Shown here piece after piece: positions 53,514-63,080 of a stretch of 64,000 nucleotides of DNA; within the stretch, counting starts at the first letter, position 1; each line of letters opens with the position of its first letter. The translations under genes were made by a program, and so were the position numbers. The notes beneath the pieces were generated by a model. It did not search any database. It was not told the origin of the DNA and worked only from the letters and a program-made list of their open reading frames with translations. Source of the DNA: Allomuricauda sp. TY007 (lineage in GTDB: Bacteria; Bacteroidota; Bacteroidia; Flavobacteriales; Flavobacteriaceae); assembly GCF_010468565.1 (NCBI RefSeq), contig NZ_WUEG01000004.1, positions 124,001-188,000 of the forward strand, read 5' to 3'.

Positions 53514-56500
53514 ATCTTTTCTGCTATTCTTAAAATATCTCCAAATACGCCTCTTGCCGTTACGGCCGCCCCTGCACCAGCTCCTTGAATCACCAAGGGA
53601 TGCTCCCCGTAGGACTCCGTATAAATCTCAATGATGGAATCGGAGCCTTTTACTTGCCCCAATGCACTTTCTTTAGGCGTTGAAATCAATTTTACTTCCA
53701 AAACACCCTTATCTTGTTGCAAATCGCCATGTAAATCACCCACATAGCGCAACACATGTCCTTCTTCTTGGCTCTCTTTAATTTTCTTGTAAATCTTATC
53801 CATCTCCCCGATACGCTCCATAAATTTTTCAAAATCCAAGGTTCGGAGCTCTTCGGGTATCAGGTTTTGTACATCAATATCGGAAAACTCATTTTGAAGA
53901 TCTAACTCCCTAGCCAAAATCAACAGCTTCCTCCCCACATCATTTCCAGACAAATCTTCCCTTGGGTCGGGTTCGGTAAACCCATTTTCCATAGCTTCCC
54001 TTACAATTTCCGAAAAGGAAACATCTTTCTCCGAAAAAGTATTGAAAATATAACTCAACGACCCAGAGAACACCCCTTTGATTCGGGTTATGTTTTCACC
54101 TGACAAATGCAATAACTTGATAGTATCGATAAGCGGAAGACCTGCCCCTACGTTGGTCTCGTAGAGATATTGTTTTTGATTTTTATCCAAACACTTCCTA
54201 ATCGATTTATATTTTTCAAAACTCAGCGTGTTTGCTATTTTGTTTGATGAAACCAAATCGAAGCCGTGTGTTATCAATGGTTCGTACTGCTCTACAAAGG
54301 TTTTGCTTGCCGTGTTGTCTACAGCAATCAGGTTTTCTAAATGATACTGTTTGGCAAAGGCGATTATATCTTCAATCTGATAGGGCTGTCCCTCTTTTTC
54401 CAAACGTTCTTTCCAATCGGCACCAACTCCTGAAGCATCCAGAAGCACTTTTTTGGAATTTGCTACGGCAAACACTTTTAACTCAATGCTTTTTCTTCCC
54501 TCAATGCTATTTTTTGAATCCAAAATCTGACTGATCAGCGTGCCTCCTACATTGCCATGTCCAAACAATGCCAGATTTATTTTCTTGGCAATTCCGAAGA
54601 TTTGCCCGTGAATCACATTGATGGCCTTGTTTAAATCGGATTTCTTCACGACCATGCTCACGTTCTTCCCCGTAACGGTATTGTTGAACAACAATGGAAT
54701 GATCTGATTTTTGGCCAATGCATTGAACGGTTTGTGAAAGCTACTCAAATCCATCCCCACAATGGAAATGACCGAAACGTCTTTGACAACGGAAATCTGG
54801 TTGATATCCTTGGAAGAATAATCGGTTTCAAATTCTTGGTCCAGCACTTTTTTTGCCTTATCGGCTTTGGATTCGTCCACGACAAGACCAATGCCCCTTT
54901 CCGAAGACCCTTGGGAAACAATTCCGACACTAATGCCATTTTGGCCCAAAGCTCTAAAAATACGCATGTCCACACCTACTTTTCCGAGCAGTCCCCTACC
55001 TTCTAAATTGATAAGGGCCATGTTATCGAGCACCGAAAGGGATTTAATTCCACCATTGTCGGTTTTTGGTCCGATCAAGGTTCCTTCGTTATCATCATTG
55101 AAGGTATTGCAGATGCGCAACGGAATATTCTTCTCAATTAATGGGATTATGGTTTTTGCATGGAGAATGTTTGCCCCAAAATTGGCAAGCTCATTGGCTT
55201 CACCATAGGATATTACATCAATCAACTTAGCATCTTGCACCAAATCTGGATTGGCAGTAAAAATACCATCAACATGGGTGTAATTGATTAACTCTCCAGC
55301 ATCTAAAAAGTTGGCCAAGAGAGCGGCGGAATAGTTGCTACCGTTCCTTCCCAAGGTGGTAGTGGAACCATCACGATTGGAACCGATAAATCCAGTGACT
55401 ATTGGAATGGTATCCTTTTCCAATTCATGGAAATATCGAAGCACGTTTTCTTTGGACGCACCATGATCCACCTCGGCATTGCTGTAATTATCATCCGTAG
55501 TGATCAATTTTCTGGAATCCAAAAGCCTTGCCTTTAATCCAGATACATTAAGTGAGGCCGTTACATATTTGGCCGACAACAATTCTCCAAAAGATAAAAT
55601 CTCATCTTTTGTCTTTAAACTGTAATCACCTGTAAGGGAAACCCCATTCAATATTTTTTCGATGACAGCCAGCTCTCGATCAATATCGAGACCATCAAAA
55701 TTATTGTTCTGATAGTCGGCAAACTTTTTTAGATCTGTCTGAAAATCGACTCCCTTGGCTGCCTTTTCGAGCAAGTTTTCCAATTGGTCCGTGGCCTTTC
55801 CACGAGCGGAAACCACGACGGCAAAGTGTTCCTTCTCTTCAAATCTTTGAGTGATAATTTTCAATACGCGCTGAATGCCTTCACCGTTGGCCAAGGATTT
55901 TCCACCAAACTTTAAAATTTTGATGCGTTCCGTATTTTTCCGAAAAACGGTTTCCAACAATTTTTCCAATTGCTCAAACTCCATCAAAAAGGCATCGTGA
56001 CCATGTACCGATTGCACTTCACCATAGGTAACATTGGTGTTGGCCTGGGCCAATCTTTTAAAAGTTTCCTTGTTCTCCTCAGCCGTAAAGAACAAATCGG
56101 AATTGACCCCGATGATATGGATTTTGGTATCACTTTCCTGCAATGCCCTGAAAGCCTCTTCCCCATTACGGGTAATGTCGATGGACTTCAACAATTGGTT
56201 CATCAACTTATAGGCGGACAATTGGAAACGCTCCTGTAATTTTTTGCCGTGGTGCATCAACCAGCTTTCAACGTTGAATACCTGAAGCTCCTCGTTGGTA
56301 CTTCTTTTGAACCGCTCTTTGAAAGATTCTGGAGTGCGGTAGCACAACATCGCATGCATACGGGCATCGTGCACGGGCTGTTTGGAATTGACCAAGAACT
56401 GTTCTTGAATCTGACAATTGGCAATCAACCAATCCGTAGATTTCCAATCGGATGCCACGGGAATTAAGTGTTCCGTAATTTTTGGGTCAATGGCCGCCAT

Positions 56501-56890
56501 TTCCCAAGCAATTCCACCTCCCAATGAACCACCGATAATGGCGAACAATTTACCGACCTTTAATTGCTCCAATCCCCAGAGAAACATTCTGGCAATGTCC
56601 CCGGCCACAAAATCTTTATAATTTTCGATAATAAAACCATCGAAACCATTTCCTGGGATATTGAATGCCAAAATGGTGTACTTCTCTGTATCGATACATT
56701 TTCCATCCCCTATCAAATCGGACCACCATCCATCTTTACCTGCTACGTTGGAATTACCGGTGAGCGCGTGGTTTACCAAGATTATGGGTGCCGAATGCAA
56801 GGGTTTCCCAAATATCTGGTAGGATAACTCAATATCCTGCTCGATGCCACTCAGCGTTTTAAAATTTTCTATTTTCAGATACTTTAACAT
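53510..56890 (-). CDS. Trifunctional homoserine O-acetyltransferase / aspartokinase / homoserine dehydrogenase
   Basis: This 1126-residue fusion has three enzymes in order. Residues 1-320: MetX-type alpha/beta hydrolase with Ser122 in GGSLGG, Asp265 in SDLFF and His298 in GHDAFL. Residues 325-770: aspartokinase (KFGGKS at 327-332, then two ACT domains). Residues 772-1126: homoserine dehydrogenase (GHGNVGG at 777-783). It converts aspartate to aspartyl phosphate, aspartate semialdehyde to homoserine, and homoserine to its acetyl ester; only Asd is missing. It is 28 bases after metY, under the SAM-I riboswitch. Confidence 0.92.
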   Translation of the reverse strand: MLKYLKIENFKTLSGIEQDIELSYQIFGKPLHSAPIILVNHALTGNSNVAGKDGWWSDLIGDGKCIDTEKYTILAFNIPGNGFDGFIIENYKDFVAGDIARMFLWGLEQLKVGKLFAIIGGSLGGGIAWEMAAIDPKITEHLIPVASDWKSTDWLIANCQIQEQFLVNSKQPVHDARMHAMLCYRTPESFKERFKRSTNEELQVFNVESWLMHHGKKLQERFQLSAYKLMNQLLKSIDITRNGEEAFRALQESDTKIHIIGVNSDLFFTAEENKETFKRLAQANTNVTYGEVQSVHGHDAFLMEFEQLEKLLETVFRKNTERIKILKFGGKSLANGEGIQRVLKIITQRFEEKEHFAVVVSARGKATDQLENLLEKAAKGVDFQTDLKKFADYQNNNFDGLDIDRELAVIEKILNGVSLTGDYSLKTKDEILSFGELLSAKYVTASLNVSGLKARLLDSRKLITTDDNYSNAEVDHGASKENVLRYFHELEKDTIPIVTGFIGSNRDGSTTTLGRNGSNYSAALLANFLDAGELINYTHVDGIFTANPDLVQDAKLIDVISYGEANELANFGANILHAKTIIPLIEKNIPLRICNTFNDDNEGTLIGPKTDNGGIKSLSVLDNMALINLEGRGLLGKVGVDMRIFRALGQNGISVGIVSQGSSERGIGLVVDESKADKAKKVLDQEFETDYSSKDINQISVVKDVSVISIVGMDLSSFHKPFNALAKNQIIPLLFNNTVTGKNVSMVVKKSDLNKAINVIHGQIFGIAKKINLALFGHGNVGGTLISQILDSKNSIEGRKSIELKVFAVANSKKVLLDASGVGADWKERLEKEGQPYQIEDIIAFAKQYHLENLIAVDNTASKTFVEQYEPLITHGFDLVSSNKIANTLSFEKYKSIRKCLDKNQKQYLYETNVGAGLPLIDTIKLLHLSGENITRIKGVFSGSLSYIFNTFSEKDVSFSEIVREAMENGFTEPDPREDLSGNDVGRKLLILARELDLQNEFSDIDVQNLIPEELRTLDFEKFMERIGEMDKIYKKIKESQEEGHVLRYVGDLHGDLQQDKGVLEVKLISTPKESALGQVKGSDSIIEIYTESYGEHPLVIQGAGAGAAVTARGVFGDILRIAEKI

Positions 56891-56918
56891 AGCTATTCCA
56901 TCACATTATTAACTCCGA

Positions 56919-58193
56919 TTAAATGCTTGCAAAGGCATTTTTTAAATCTGCCTTTAGATCGGACAAATCTTCCAAGCCTACGGACAATCGAATCAAATCT
57001 TGGGTTACCCCTGCGGACTCTTGATCTTCTGCGCCCAACTGTTGGTGCGTTGTACTTGCTGGGTGGATAATCAAGGATTTTGTATCACCAATATTGGCCA
57101 ACAACGAAAATAGTTTGGTCTGGTCCGCAATTTTCTTGGCGGCCTGATATCCTCCCCTAACACCAAAGGTAACAATACCACTTTGTCCATTGGGCAAGTA
57201 CTCATCCGCCAAAGCTTTATAGGTATTGGAATCCAACCCTGGATAGTTTACCCACTCAACTTCCTCCCTGGTTTCCAGCCATTGTGCCAATGCCAGAGCA
57301 TTCTCACTGTGTTTTTTCATGCGAATTTCCAAGGTTTCCAATCCTTGAATAATCTGAAAGGCATTAAAAGGGCTCAAGCATGCCCCGTGATCCCGTAATC
57401 CTTCCACCCGCACCTTGGCAATATATGCTGCTGGTCCAAGTGCATCGTGATAGACCAATCCGTGATATCCTGGAGAAGGTTCAGTGAATTCCGGGAACTT
57501 ACCATTGGCCCAATCAAAATTACCTGCGTCGATTATAACGCCGCCCAGAGCCGTCCCGTTGCCATTAATGTATTTGGTAAGGGAATGAATGACGATATTG
57601 GCCCCGTGTTCAATTGGGTTCAATAGTGCCGGTGAAGCAACGGTATTATCCACAATAAATGGCACTTGTGCCGCTTTAGCTTCTTTGGAAATTGCTTTTA
57701 AATCCAGTACATCCAACTTTGGATTGCCCAAGGATTCCACAAAAAAAGCCCTGGTATTCTCTTTTACGGCTTTACCAAAATTGGATGGATCCGATGGGTC
57801 TACAAATGTTGTGGTGATGCCCAAACGGGGCAGGGTAACACTAAATAGGTTATAGGTACCACCATACAAGCTGTTGGAAGCTACGATATGGTCCCCGGCT
57901 TTGAGCAAGACCAGCAATGCGGTGTTTATCGCTCCAGTTCCCGAGGCTGTGACCACTGAGGCAATTCCGCCTTCCAAAGCGGCAAGCCGCTGCTCCAGAA
58001 TATCGTTTGTCGGGTTATTAATCCTTGTGTAAATATTTCCAAACTCTGCCAAAGAAAAAAGGTTGGCCGCATGATCGGAATCGTTGAACACATAGGCTGA
58101 ACTCTGATAAATGGGCACCGCTCTTGTTCCTCCGTTTGCTGTTACATCGTGTCCTGCGTGCAGGGCATTGGTAGAAAATTTTTGATCGCTCAT
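56919..58193 (-). CDS. metY: O-acetylhomoserine sulfhydrylase
   Basis: This 424-residue PLP enzyme makes homocysteine from O-acetylhomoserine and sulfide. The PLP lysine is in HSLTKYINGNGTALGG, and its length and VEGLRDHGACLSPF segment match MetY. It is the first gene after the SAM-I riboswitch and precedes the fusion that makes its substrate. Confidence 0.93.
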   Translation of the reverse strand: MSDQKFSTNALHAGHDVTANGGTRAVPIYQSSAYVFNDSDHAANLFSLAEFGNIYTRINNPTNDILEQRLAALEGGIASVVTASGTGAINTALLVLLKAGDHIVASNSLYGGTYNLFSVTLPRLGITTTFVDPSDPSNFGKAVKENTRAFFVESLGNPKLDVLDLKAISKEAKAAQVPFIVDNTVASPALLNPIEHGANIVIHSLTKYINGNGTALGGVIIDAGNFDWANGKFPEFTEPSPGYHGLVYHDALGPAAYIAKVRVEGLRDHGACLSPFNAFQIIQGLETLEIRMKKHSENALALAQWLETREEVEWVNYPGLDSNTYKALADEYLPNGQSGIVTFGVRGGYQAAKKIADQTKLFSLLANIGDTKSLIIHPASTTHQQLGAEDQESAGVTQDLIRLSVGLEDLSDLKADLKNAFASI

Positions 58194-58307
58194 GACTTTG
58201 CTTTTTTTAATTGTTAAAACGAAAAATTAAAAAGTCAAACCCTTAGCCGATGGGCGTAAGAAAATCAAAAAGTTATAAGAAAATGAAATCGAAAATGGTC
58301 GATTGTC

Positions 58308-58411
58308 GTTATCTATACCCAACTGGGATAGAATGTAGCACCTTCTCGGCACTGGGGGCCAAGGGTTGCTAAGGCTTCAAAGGGTCTACTCCCTCCACCT
58401 TTCTTGATAAC
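58308..58411 (-). promoter_or_regulatory. SAM-I (S-box) riboswitch upstream of metY
   Basis: On the minus strand the leader has GTTATCAAGAAAGGTGGAG, GACCC, TTGAAGCC, GCAACC and AAGGTGCTAC, in S-box order. P1 closes by GTTATC (58406-58411) with GATAAC (58308-58313), and P4 by TATCCC-AGTT-GGGTATA. It is expected to turn off metY, the MetX-AK-HSD fusion and metZ when SAM is high. No classical terminator was found between it and metY. Confidence 0.92.
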
Positions 58412-58440
58412 TAATCAATACTTGTTTGAACTTCGAACGA

Positions 58441-58448
58441 CAAATATA
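58441..58448 (-). promoter_or_regulatory. -7 element of the metY operon promoter
   Basis: The minus strand reads TATATTTG, matching TAnnTTTG, 30 bases upstream of the riboswitch. No exact TTG at -33 was seen. Confidence 0.6.
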
Positions 58449-58522
58449 CTGATGGAAAATTTGATTTTCCTAATCTTTTGGAAAAATTTCATCAAATGAG
58501 CCTGCCTACGAACTTCTACTAT

Positions 58523-60457
58523 TTATTTCAACACCGTAAACTCTATATTGGAATCGGTAAAAACAGTGTGGGTCTGTGTTTTGAAATCGGACTCGTCCGC
58601 TTTAAAAATATTCTCCACATAAGTCTGCGGGTTTAGGTCAATAAGCGGGAACCACGTGCTCTGTACCTGAATCTGCAATTTGTGCCCCTTTTTAATGGTG
58701 TGGAACACATCCTGAAGCTTGATGTTTACATCGGTTTTTTTATTTGGCGTAAAAGGTTCCGGGTCGGAAAAGCTGTTCCTGAACCGACCGCGGAGCACCT
58801 CGCTCCTTACCATTAAATGGTAATTGCTCATTTTAAGGTGGTCTTGCATTTCCTCATTGGTCTCGGCATCCGCTGGGTGCACATCGATTACTTTAACAAT
58901 CCAATCGGCTGCCGTGCCCGTGGTGGCCACTTTTAGTTTAGCCAAGATATCTCCTGCCAAAGTGAGGTCTTCCTCCATCACATCGGTTTCGAACACCAAA
59001 ACATCGGAACGGCGAGCGGCGAAACGCTGGTCGTCCGTCATGTATTTTCTTGGAGTGAAAACGGTCTTCACATCTTCGGAATAGGGAACAGGTTTCTTCA
59101 CATTGCTGATAAACTGAATTCCCGTGGTTCCCATTTGCTCGGAAGTGAGTTCTTGGTCATCGGAAAGATACATAGTCTGTTTTACCGCATTTTCTGGTGG
59201 CCATGTATCGTACTTTTTCCATTCTTTTTTGCCCGTATCAAACACATAGGCCTCTGGCAATCCCGAATTCTTATCCCCTTCTCCTTTTAGGAAATGGTTG
59301 AAGAACTTCGTCTCAATTTCTTTTTGAAAAAACAAGGAAATGGAATCACCGAAATAGTAGTTGCCCACCGTATTGCGCTGTTTGTCCCTAGCCCAAGCTC
59401 CGTGATCCCAAGGTCCAAAAACCATCGTATTGTAATTGTTCTCGTTGTACTTTTCAATGTTTTTGTAGGTTTCCAATGGACCATAAAGGTCTTCGGCATC
59501 AAACCAACCTCCCACTACCATCGTGGCCACACTGCTCTTCACATTTTTCAAATGTTGGATAAGTCCCCTACTTTGCCACATGGTATCATAATTCGGGTGT
59601 TCCTTCAATTCGTTCCAAAAGAAATCATCGGTAACACCTTCGGGACGTATGGTCGGGGTATCGGCGGTTTCGTATTCAAAAAAGTAATCCAAATTTTTGA
59701 GTGGTCCGGCATCCAAAAAGAATTGGTACTGGTCTTCTGTTGGAAGTTCTGGCAAGGTATACCAAGCTGTATCAATGGGCTGGTCACCATTGGGACGCGG
59801 TGTTCCAAACAAAGAAGTTGCCCTGAAATAACTCAATAAATAAGCACCATTATGGTGAAAGTCATCAAAAAAGAAATCCCCTATACTGGCCTGTGGCGAA
59901 GCGGCTTTTAACGCTGGATGCGCATCCACGGTGGCATAAGTAGCATAAAATCCGGGATACGATATTCCCCAAACACCCACGTTGCCATTGTTGTTTTCCA
60001 CATGGTTCACCAACCATTCAATAGTATCGTAGGTATCCGAACTTTCGTCCACTTGGCCATCGGAGGTTTTATTGGGAATATAAGCTCTCATATTTTCGTA
60101 ATGCCCCTCGCTGAGCCATCTTCCCCTAACATCTTGGTAAACGATGATGTTCCCTTCTTTCATCAAGTGCTCGTTAGGACCGATTTTGGTCTTAAAATTA
60201 CCCTCTCCATAAGGTCTAGAGCTATACGGAGTACGCTGCATAATGATGGGGTACGCTTTGGAAGTGTCCTTCGGAGCATAAATGGTCGTGTGCAGTTTTA
60301 CCCCGTCCCGCATTTCAATGTCCACTTCTTTTTTGGTGTAATTCTCAGCTACATAAGTATCAACCTCTTGGACTTCGGTCTTTACCGTTTTTTTGCAACT
60401 CACGGTTACAAACAACATTAAAATACTTAGAAACAGGATGCTAACTGAACTTCTCAT
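58523..60457 (-). CDS. CocE/NonD family hydrolase, lipoprotein
   Basis: This 644-residue protein has a lipoprotein signal ending at Cys21 (VTVSC), then the S15/CocE domain with Ser166 in GISYPG, a probable Asp in GGWFDAEDL and His in GPWDHGAWA, and a C-terminal jelly-roll. It is likely a membrane-anchored periplasmic acylase, esterase or peptidase. A distant secreted relative is at 9.1 kb. It lies between metK and metY but has no apparent role there. Confidence 0.85.
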   Translation of the reverse strand: MRSSVSILFLSILMLFVTVSCKKTVKTEVQEVDTYVAENYTKKEVDIEMRDGVKLHTTIYAPKDTSKAYPIIMQRTPYSSRPYGEGNFKTKIGPNEHLMKEGNIIVYQDVRGRWLSEGHYENMRAYIPNKTSDGQVDESSDTYDTIEWLVNHVENNNGNVGVWGISYPGFYATYATVDAHPALKAASPQASIGDFFFDDFHHNGAYLLSYFRATSLFGTPRPNGDQPIDTAWYTLPELPTEDQYQFFLDAGPLKNLDYFFEYETADTPTIRPEGVTDDFFWNELKEHPNYDTMWQSRGLIQHLKNVKSSVATMVVGGWFDAEDLYGPLETYKNIEKYNENNYNTMVFGPWDHGAWARDKQRNTVGNYYFGDSISLFFQKEIETKFFNHFLKGEGDKNSGLPEAYVFDTGKKEWKKYDTWPPENAVKQTMYLSDDQELTSEQMGTTGIQFISNVKKPVPYSEDVKTVFTPRKYMTDDQRFAARRSDVLVFETDVMEEDLTLAGDILAKLKVATTGTAADWIVKVIDVHPADAETNEEMQDHLKMSNYHLMVRSEVLRGRFRNSFSDPEPFTPNKKTDVNIKLQDVFHTIKKGHKLQIQVQSTWFPLIDLNPQTYVENIFKADESDFKTQTHTVFTDSNIEFTVLK

Positions 60458-60538
60458 TTTTATTTTTTTGATATGCTAAAACTACCAAAGTTCGCTGGAG
60501 TATACCAATAAAAAAAGCTATCTAAAAAGTATTGAAAG

Positions 60539-60640
60539 CGTCATTCTGAACCTGCCTACCGGCCAGGCAGGTTTATTTCAGAATCTCATCATACTGACAA
60601 ACAAATTACTATGAGAACCTGAATCAAGTTCAGGTTGACG
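60539..60640. repeat. MITE-like element bounded by CGTCA...TGACG, second copy
   Basis: It has the same outline as 12306-12414: CGTCA end, left hairpin TTCTGAA...TTCAGAA, right hairpin CCTGAA...TTCAGG and TGACG end. Here a 21-base palindrome (60551-60571) sits in the left hairpin's loop, whereas in the first copy a related palindrome sits in the right one. Confidence 0.65.
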
Positions 60641-60693
60641 AAAACCCACCTTTTAGATAGCCTCCTACTTTTATGTTAAGTGATGGATCAGGA

Positions 60694-61947
60694 CTATAAA
60701 CCAAAGGTTTCTTTCACCCTGTCCACCATATCCAATTTTTCCCAAGTGAACAGTTCCACTTCCTTTTCGATTCTTCCATTGTAAGGAGATTCAAAAACTT
60801 TGGTCACGGTTTTTGGTTCTTTGCCCAAATGACCATAAGCAGCCGTTTCCAGATAAATAGGATTCCGAAGTTTTAAGCGTTCTTCAATGGCGAAAGGTCG
60901 CATATCGAAGAGTTCGGATGCTTTTTGGGCAATTTCACCATCCGTCATATCCACATGGGAAGAGTTATAGGTGTCCACAAAAATAGATGTAGGCTCCACA
61001 ACTCCAATGGCATAGCTCACCTGTACCAAAATTTCTCCTGCAACACCTGCAGCTACCAAGTTTTTGGCCATGTGCCGGGCAGCGTAGGCCGCACTTCGGT
61101 CCACTTTACTTGGATCTTTACCGCTAAAAGCTCCTCCTCCGTGGGCTCCCTTGCCACCGTAGGTATCCACCACAATCTTTCTTCCAGTAAGACCGGCATC
61201 ACCGTGCGGCCCACCGATCACAAACTTTCCAGTTGGGTTGATGTGGTATTTAATATTGTCCGTGAACAATTTTTGGATGCTCTCAGGCAATAACTTTTTC
61301 ACTTCAGGAATCAAGATGTTGATAATATCATTCTTGATTTTGGCCAACATCGCTTCGTCGGAGTCAAATTCATCATGTTGAGTCGACACCACAATGGTAT
61401 CAATCCGTTGCGGAACGTTGTCATCCGAATACTCAATAGTTACCTGGGCCTTGGCATCAGGACGTAGGTATGGAATGCGTGTTCCCTCTCTTCTTAAATT
61501 GGCGAGCACCTCCAAAATTTTGTGCGAGATATCCAATGCCAAGGGCATGTAATTTTCCGTCTCCGTAGTAGCATAACCGAACATCATTCCTTGGTCACCG
61601 GCACCCTGTTCTTCTTTAGTGCCACGATCAACCCCTTGGTTGATGTCCTGCGATTGCTCGTGGATCAATGAAATTACCCCGCAAGAGTCCCCGCTAAATT
61701 TGTACTCGCCTTTGGTGTAACCAATTTTATTGATAACCTCACGTGCAATACTCTGTAAATCCACATAGGTATGGCTTTTAACCTCGCCGGCCAAAACCAC
61801 CTGACCTGTGGTTACCAAAGTTTCGCATGCCACTTTGCTCTCGGGGTCAAAGGCCAAAAAATTATCCAGCAGTGCATCACTTATCTGATCCGCAATCTTA
61901 TCTGGATGTCCCTCACTAACGGATTCTGATGTAAACAAATACGCCAT
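60694..61947 (-). CDS. metK: S-adenosylmethionine synthase
   Basis: This 417-residue enzyme makes SAM from methionine and ATP. The motifs [16 protein letters not shown] near residues 14-29, [12 protein letters not shown] and [16 protein letters not shown] are intact. Its transcript begins with a SAM-II-like RNA, so the product probably represses its own synthesis. It is transcribed alone. Confidence 0.97.
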   Translation of the reverse strand: MAYLFTSESVSEGHPDKIADQISDALLDNFLAFDPESKVACETLVTTGQVVLAGEVKSHTYVDLQSIAREVINKIGYTKGEYKFSGDSCGVISLIHEQSQDINQGVDRGTKEEQGAGDQGMMFGYATTETENYMPLALDISHKILEVLANLRREGTRIPYLRPDAKAQVTIEYSDDNVPQRIDTIVVSTQHDEFDSDEAMLAKIKNDIINILIPEVKKLLPESIQKLFTDNIKYHINPTGKFVIGGPHGDAGLTGRKIVVDTYGGKGAHGGGAFSGKDPSKVDRSAAYAARHMAKNLVAAGVAGEILVQVSYAIGVVEPTSIFVDTYNSSHVDMTDGEIAQKASELFDMRPFAIEERLKLRNPIYLETAAYGHLGKEPKTVTKVFESPYNGRIEKEVELFTWEKLDMVDRVKETFGL

Positions 61948-62035
61948 TTCTCTTTTTTAAAATTGAAGATTTGACAAAAAAGTGCGAAGAAGTTCCAAAC
62001 CCTTGGTGAAGAGATGCCAACAGAAGCCGACACGA

Positions 62036-62104
62036 ACTGCTTTAGCATTTTTCGTATACCCAATTAAAGGTGCCGAGGTTGCAATCAGTCAAATCTTTCC
62101 TCGT
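62036..62104 (-). promoter_or_regulatory. SAM-II-like riboswitch at the 5' end of the metK transcript
   Basis: On the minus strand CGAGG (62099-62103) pairs with CCTCG (62074-62078). Between them lies GATTTGACTGATTGCAA, closely matching the loop GAUUUAACCGUAUUGCAA of the structurally known SAM-II RNA and, as there, directly abutting the 3' arm. Downstream is GCTAAA (62041-62046), and CAGT (62036-62039) complements ACTG (62086-62089) in the loop to form the pseudoknot. It starts about three bases after the predicted transcription start. Confidence 0.8.
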
Positions 62105-62113
62105 TTTGAAGCG

Positions 62114-62121
62114 CAAAAGTA
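62114..62121 (-). promoter_or_regulatory. -7 element of the metK promoter
   Basis: The minus strand reads TACTTTTG (TAnnTTTG). The predicted start at about 62107 places the SAM-II-like RNA at the very 5' end and leaves a leader of about 160 bases. No good -33 TTG is visible. Confidence 0.65.
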
Positions 62122-62274
62122 CGTATTTGGAACATATTTTAAAACTTTGTTTGCCGCTAATGCAAGATCATCCATTTGAACCAGTTTTTTTTCTTCAAGT
62201 GGATATACTTTGTATATTGCGATGATTAAAAACTCCCTGATCCATAAACACCAACTTAAAAACACTTACACCCC

Positions 62275-62892
62275 ATGCATATTGCTGTAGCAGGAAATAT
62301 TGGCGCTGGAAAAACGACTTTAACAAACTTACTTGCAAAACATTATAAATGGGAAGCCCATTTTGAGGATGTAGTGGACAATCCCTATCTGGATGATTTT
62401 TACACCCAGATGGAACGTTGGAGCTTTAACCTCCAGATTTACTTTTTGAACAGTAGATACCGTCAAATTTTAAAGATCAGGGAAAGTGGAAAGAGTGTGA
62501 TCCAAGATCGGACGATTTATGAGGATGCCCACATTTTCGCACCCAACCTGCACGCCATGGGCTTGATGACCAATCGTGATTTTGAAAACTACAAAGGTCT
62601 TTTTGAGTTAATGGAGAGCTTGGTGCAACCCCCAGACCTTTTGATTTACTTGCGAAGCACCATCCCCAATTTGGTAAACCAGATTCATAAACGTGGTCGT
62701 GATTACGAAAACTCCATTTCCATTGATTACCTCAGCCGCTTGAACGAACGCTACGAAGCATGGGTAAACACTTACCAAAAAGGAAAACTGCTCATTTTTG
62801 ATGTGGACAATTTGGATTTTGTGGATAACCCAGAAGATTTGGGCGAAGTCATCAATCGTATTGATGGGGAAATCCATGGATTATTCGAGTAA
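62275..62892 (+). CDS. Deoxynucleoside kinase
   Basis: This 205-residue P-loop kinase has GNIGAGKTT at residues 7-15, the substrate-binding DRTIYEDAHIF near 82-92 and a lid RGRDYENS. It phosphorylates deoxyadenosine, deoxyguanosine or deoxycytidine for salvage; specificity cannot be read. It is divergent from metK across a gap of 327 bases, most of which is the metK leader. No -7 box was found for it. Confidence 0.88.
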   Translation: MHIAVAGNIGAGKTTLTNLLAKHYKWEAHFEDVVDNPYLDDFYTQMERWSFNLQIYFLNSRYRQILKIRESGKSVIQDRTIYEDAHIFAPNLHAMGLMTNRDFENYKGLFELMESLVQPPDLLIYLRSTIPNLVNQIHKRGRDYENSISIDYLSRLNERYEAWVNTYQKGKLLIFDVDNLDFVDNPEDLGEVINRIDGEIHGLFE

Positions 62893-63001
62893 AACAGAAC
62901 TTTATCTTTATTTTAAATAATTTTTAAAGGGGTAGAAAATTGAATTGACACTATTTTTTAAGTTCATCAAGTATTTTCTCAAAGGATTTGCTATATTCTG
63001 C

Positions 63002-63030
63002 TTGATTTATATTGTTCTTATATAGATTTG
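63002..63030 (+). promoter_or_regulatory. Promoter of a small hypothetical gene
   Basis: TTG (63002-63004), 18 bases, TAGATTTG (63023-63030) matches the Bacteroidota -33/-7 pattern, 50 bases before the ATG at 63081. Confidence 0.6.
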
Positions 63031-63080
63031 ATTAATATCCATTCCAACAGAGTAATAAGGAATAAAGAAAAACCAATACC

